A DNA stretch of 16,033 nucleotides, from contig DAXG01000044.1 in NCBI GenBank assembly GCA_002506275.1, forward strand, positions 1-16,033. The letters run 5' to 3'. The position numbers were made by a program, and so were the translations under genes. Shown in pieces: positions 13,731-16,033 of this stretch. This DNA is from Euryarchaeota archaeon UBA259. Its GTDB lineage: Archaea; Thermoplasmatota; Poseidoniia; Poseidoniales; Poseidoniaceae. Under the pieces are notes generated by a model that saw only the letters and a program-made list of their open reading frames with translations, was not told the origin of the DNA and did no database searches. Each line of letters starts with the position of its first letter. Position 1 is the first letter of the stretch.

Positions 13731-16033
13731 ATGAACAACAACCGTATGAGAGTCGTTTTCGTTAGCCTAATTATGATTTTTTCAAGTCTTGCTGGATGTC
13801 TTGGTGATGAAGAAATTGAAGCAATTGAAGAGGCCACTGACCTCTTGGATGATGGAACAAATTCCACAATGGATGGAAACAATTCGACCGTTTTGGGCGT
13901 GTTGGGAAGCGTCATGGTTTCAACATACCACATTGGAGAACTCGTGAAAGGAATTGCCGGCGAACATGTCGATATGGAATACATGAGTCTTGACAACATT
14001 CCAGTCCACGATTTTGAGCCATCAGCTTCAGATCTCATACGATTGCAGAACTCTGATGTTTTCTTCTACCACGGATTGGGACTCGAGCCTTGGGTCGATG
14101 CAACTCTCGATTCACTTGGTAGCGACGCTCCTACCGCAATTCAAGTCCACACTATGCCAGATGGAGAGGCTACACTTGACTATGAATCTCTCCTCGTATC
14201 CAATTTGTGCGAGACTCTTTCCGAAGGGCCGTACGAAGCCGTTGAACTTGCTGACGAAGAAGAACACGCTGACGATGTAGAAATCCACGCTGAATTCGTC
14301 GCACACAACATTTCTTTTGCTGAGGATGACCACGATGACCACGATGACCACGGTGAGGAAGACAATCACACAGAGGATGGTCATGACGTCCATGCTGGTG
14401 AGGAAGATGAGCATGACGATCATGGCGATGGTCACGAAGGCCACAACCACGTTGAGGCTGAAGAAACCATTGCCAACCCTGCAGGATGCCCTGCTGACAC
14501 AATGATTTCCATCTTCCACCTTGAAGAAGGAGAATATGTCCTTGAATTCGATGCTGAACACGCTGAAGATTTCACCATGGCAGTTCTCAAGATGCTCGGC
14601 GGCCACGCTCACCACGACCACGGAGACGAGCACGGAGACGAGCACGGTGACGAACATGGCGAAGAAGGACACGGCGTTTGCCATGACATGTCTGACCACT
14701 CCAACAATGACATCGACAATGAAGAGGACTGTGAAGCAGGCGGATTCATCTGGATGGAAGAAGACGACCACGATGACCACGAAGGCGATTATTGTCACGA
14801 TACAACAACGCATCAAAACACGAACCACACCACTGAGGCAGACTGTGAAGCAGCAGGTCACATGTGGATGGAAGAAGACGGACATGACGGCCACGATGAT
14901 CATGACGGTCACGAAGACCACATGACTCCAGAACAAGCGCTCGAAGATTGCGATTCAAACAACGACAGTTACATGTCTTGGGATGAATTTTCGGATTGCT
15001 ATCATGATGACCATGATGAGCACCATGAGGAACACCACAACGTTGTTGTCATGTACCCCGACAACAGTATGGCAATGTACGAAGCCGAACACGACGCTCT
15101 ACCAGAAAACGCTACAGGATGGAACCTAACGCACGCTGCTTTGATGGTGAATGGTAACATGAATGTCAACATCACGACCCATCCAGATTACGGTACCAGC
15201 CTGAACGGCATCAACGGAACCGATGCTCCTGATGACTATTCATGGTACTGGCAACTCCTGCTTTGGAACTCCACATCCACCCCCCCCTCATGGGAGTCAA
15301 GCGAACATGGAATTGATTCAGTTATGATTGGTGAAAATTTCAGTAACCTTTTGGGCTCCGGTGCATCTGTATCCGAACACATCGCTTGGATGGCAAACTC
15401 ATCGAACATGTCCCTCTTGCCTGACCCAACAATGATGGAAGACGACCATGATGAACACGATGACGGCCACGGTACAGACATGGTATGCTACGATATGAGT
15501 ACCCACACAGTCAACCCAGCCTATACAACTGAAGCCGATTGCGAGGCTGCTGGCCTCATGTGGACCGCAGGAACAAGCGGGCCAGGCGACCATGATGACC
15601 ATGAGGACCACGTCGAACTTACCGAAGGACAACTTATGGAAGCGTTCAACGCATCAGATGCTGATGGTGACCAATTGTTGAACATCTCCGAAATCGGTGA
15701 ACTCATCGAAAGGATTGAAGAACTCGAAGAGGGTGACCACCACGCTGGATACATGACCATTCACATTCAAGCAGAAGGTGACTATGGCTTTGCTCTACCA
15801 ATGGATGTAGAATTCCATATCCTGATGGGCGAAGGCGGCCATGACGACCACGAGGACGACCATGGTTCAGACATGGTATGCTACGACATGAGCACCCACA
15901 CAGTCAACCCTGCCTATACAAACGAAGCCGATTGCCAGGCTGCTAGCCTCATGTGGACTGCAGGAACAAGCGGGCCAGACGACCATGATGACCACGAAGG
16001 CGAAGAAGACGATGACCATGATGACCACGCTGG
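13731..16033 (+). CDS. ZnuA/TroA-like lipoprotein with massive His/Asp-rich repeats, Cys/Trp modules and EF-hands (3' end beyond window)
   Basis: The frame stays open for 767 codons to the window edge, so the C terminus is missing. A signal with lipobox SLAGC puts lipid-modified Cys23 outside the membrane. Residues ~56-150 match the N-lobe of metal ABC-transporter binding proteins: VMVSTYHIGELVKGIAG, VHDFEPSASDLIRLQNSD (His93, first canonical metal ligand) and YHGLGLEPW. The usual second lobe (DPHxWLDP and the next His) is not found in the visible part. Instead come many Asp/Glu/His clusters (for example residues ~199-240 and ~292-315), and four Cys-x16/17-Cys-x6-Trp modules (C317/C334/W341, C355/C372/W379, C586/C604/W611, C717/C735/W742). 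There are two EF-hand loops (408-419 and 643-654) and a DUF4430-like domain (~463-553). Zn2+ capture at the cell surface is the likely role; Ca2+, Cu or Ni binding are alternatives. The start follows a TATA box at leaderless distance. Confidence 0.85.
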   Translation, partial: MNNNRMRVVFVSLIMIFSSLAGCLGDEEIEAIEEATDLLDDGTNSTMDGNNSTVLGVLGSVMVSTYHIGELVKGIAGEHVDMEYMSLDNIPVHDFEPSASDLIRLQNSDVFFYHGLGLEPWVDATLDSLGSDAPTAIQVHTMPDGEATLDYESLLVSNLCETLSEGPYEAVELADEEEHADDVEIHAEFVAHNISFAEDDHDDHDDHGEEDNHTEDGHDVHAGEEDEHDDHGDGHEGHNHVEAEETIANPAGCPADTMISIFHLEEGEYVLEFDAEHAEDFTMAVLKMLGGHAHHDHGDEHGDEHGDEHGEEGHGVCHDMSDHSNNDIDNEEDCEAGGFIWMEEDDHDDHEGDYCHDTTTHQNTNHTTEADCEAAGHMWMEEDGHDGHDDHDGHEDHMTPEQALEDCDSNNDSYMSWDEFSDCYHDDHDEHHEEHHNVVVMYPDNSMAMYEAEHDALPENATGWNLTHAALMVNGNMNVNITTHPDYGTSLNGINGTDAPDDYSWYWQLLLWNSTSTPPSWESSEHGIDSVMIGENFSNLLGSGASVSEHIAWMANSSNMSLLPDPTMMEDDHDEHDDGHGTDMVCYDMSTHTVNPAYTTEADCEAAGLMWTAGTSGPGDHDDHEDHVELTEGQLMEAFNASDADGDQLLNISEIGELIERIEELEEGDHHAGYMTIHIQAEGDYGFALPMDVEFHILMGEGGHDDHEDDHGSDMVCYDMSTHTVNPAYTNEADCQAASLMWTAGTSGPDDHDDHEGEEDDDHDDHA
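14622..14657 (+). repeat. Three tandem 12-base repeats encoding Gly-Asp-Glu-His
   Basis: The unit GGAGACGAGCAC occurs three times in a row (the third copy with synonymous changes), encoding GDEH three times inside the His-rich part of the lipoprotein. It is one of the denser metal-binding clusters, directly after HAHHDH. Confidence 0.85.
15471..15602 (+). repeat. Long direct repeat, copy 1 (partner at 15864-15995)
   Basis: About 130 bases here match 15864-15995 with roughly ten mismatches and no gaps, at an offset of exactly 393 bases (131 codons). It encodes the Cys/Cys/Trp module starting DMVCYDMSTHTVNPAY plus the following GDHDDH cluster. Both copies keep frame inside the lipoprotein gene. 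Confidence 0.9.
15864..15995 (+). repeat. Long direct repeat, copy 2 (partner at 15471-15602)
   Basis: This is the second copy of the repeat described for 15471-15602. The few differences include T-to-N, E-to-Q and G-to-S changes in the module. The coding frame continues beyond it to the window edge, so further copies may follow. Confidence 0.9.

Noticed and set aside
14112..14936. Long hydrophobic open frame on the minus strand (274 codons, Val/Ile/Phe-rich)
   Set aside because: It is the antisense of GAN/CAN-rich Asp/Glu/His codons, which read as Val/Met/Ile/Phe codons in reverse. The plus-strand frame has a lipobox, a ZnuA-like lobe and a promoter, so this is a shadow.
15471..15995. Direct repeats considered as a CRISPR array
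   Set aside because: There are only two long copies 393 bases apart, and both are in frame within a protein gene. No short regularly spaced repeats are present.

Overview
The window looks like a chromosomal piece of a planktonic euryarchaeon, most likely Marine Group II (Candidatus Poseidoniales). The archaeal affiliation rests on an archaeal elongation factor 1A followed by uS10, a Gins51-like replication protein, a phosphoglycolate phosphatase of the archaeal TA0175 type, and a tRNA-Leu with no encoded CCA. The Marine Group II assignment is an inference from the giant sequon-rich surface protein and the acidic lipoprotein; no 16S gene is present to settle it.

Layout. Positions 2-1267 (+) hold the end of the translation operon: EF-1A (5' end outside the window), then rpsJ. 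Convergent to it, 1356-2375 (-) encodes a probable GINS subunit with the Gins51 domain order and a long acidic linker. A 110-base divergent spacer, with a perfect hairpin over a ribosome binding site, leads to 2486-8890 (+), a 2134-residue secreted, membrane-anchored surface protein built of beta-sandwich modules. A tRNA-Leu(CAA) follows at 8923-9004, then a HAD phosphatase on the minus strand (9054-9842).

The right half (9884 to the end) reads as a metal-handling neighbourhood. It holds a P1B heavy-metal ATPase (probably Zn/Cd/Pb export), a cysteine-free ArsR-like winged-helix protein, a small protein with three zinc ribbons, and a large lipoprotein that runs off the right edge. The lipoprotein begins like a ZnuA/TroA metal-binding protein. 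It then goes into several hundred residues of His/Asp clusters, four repeats of a Cys/Cys/Trp module, two EF-hand loops and a DUF4430-like domain. Its open frame covers 13731-16033 with no stop. An AT-rich inverted repeat lies directly upstream of its likely leaderless promoter.

The most novel-looking element is this lipoprotein together with the exporter, regulator and zinc-ribbon genes next to it: a possible surface metal-capture and metal-balance system. The function is inferred from motifs and gene order only.
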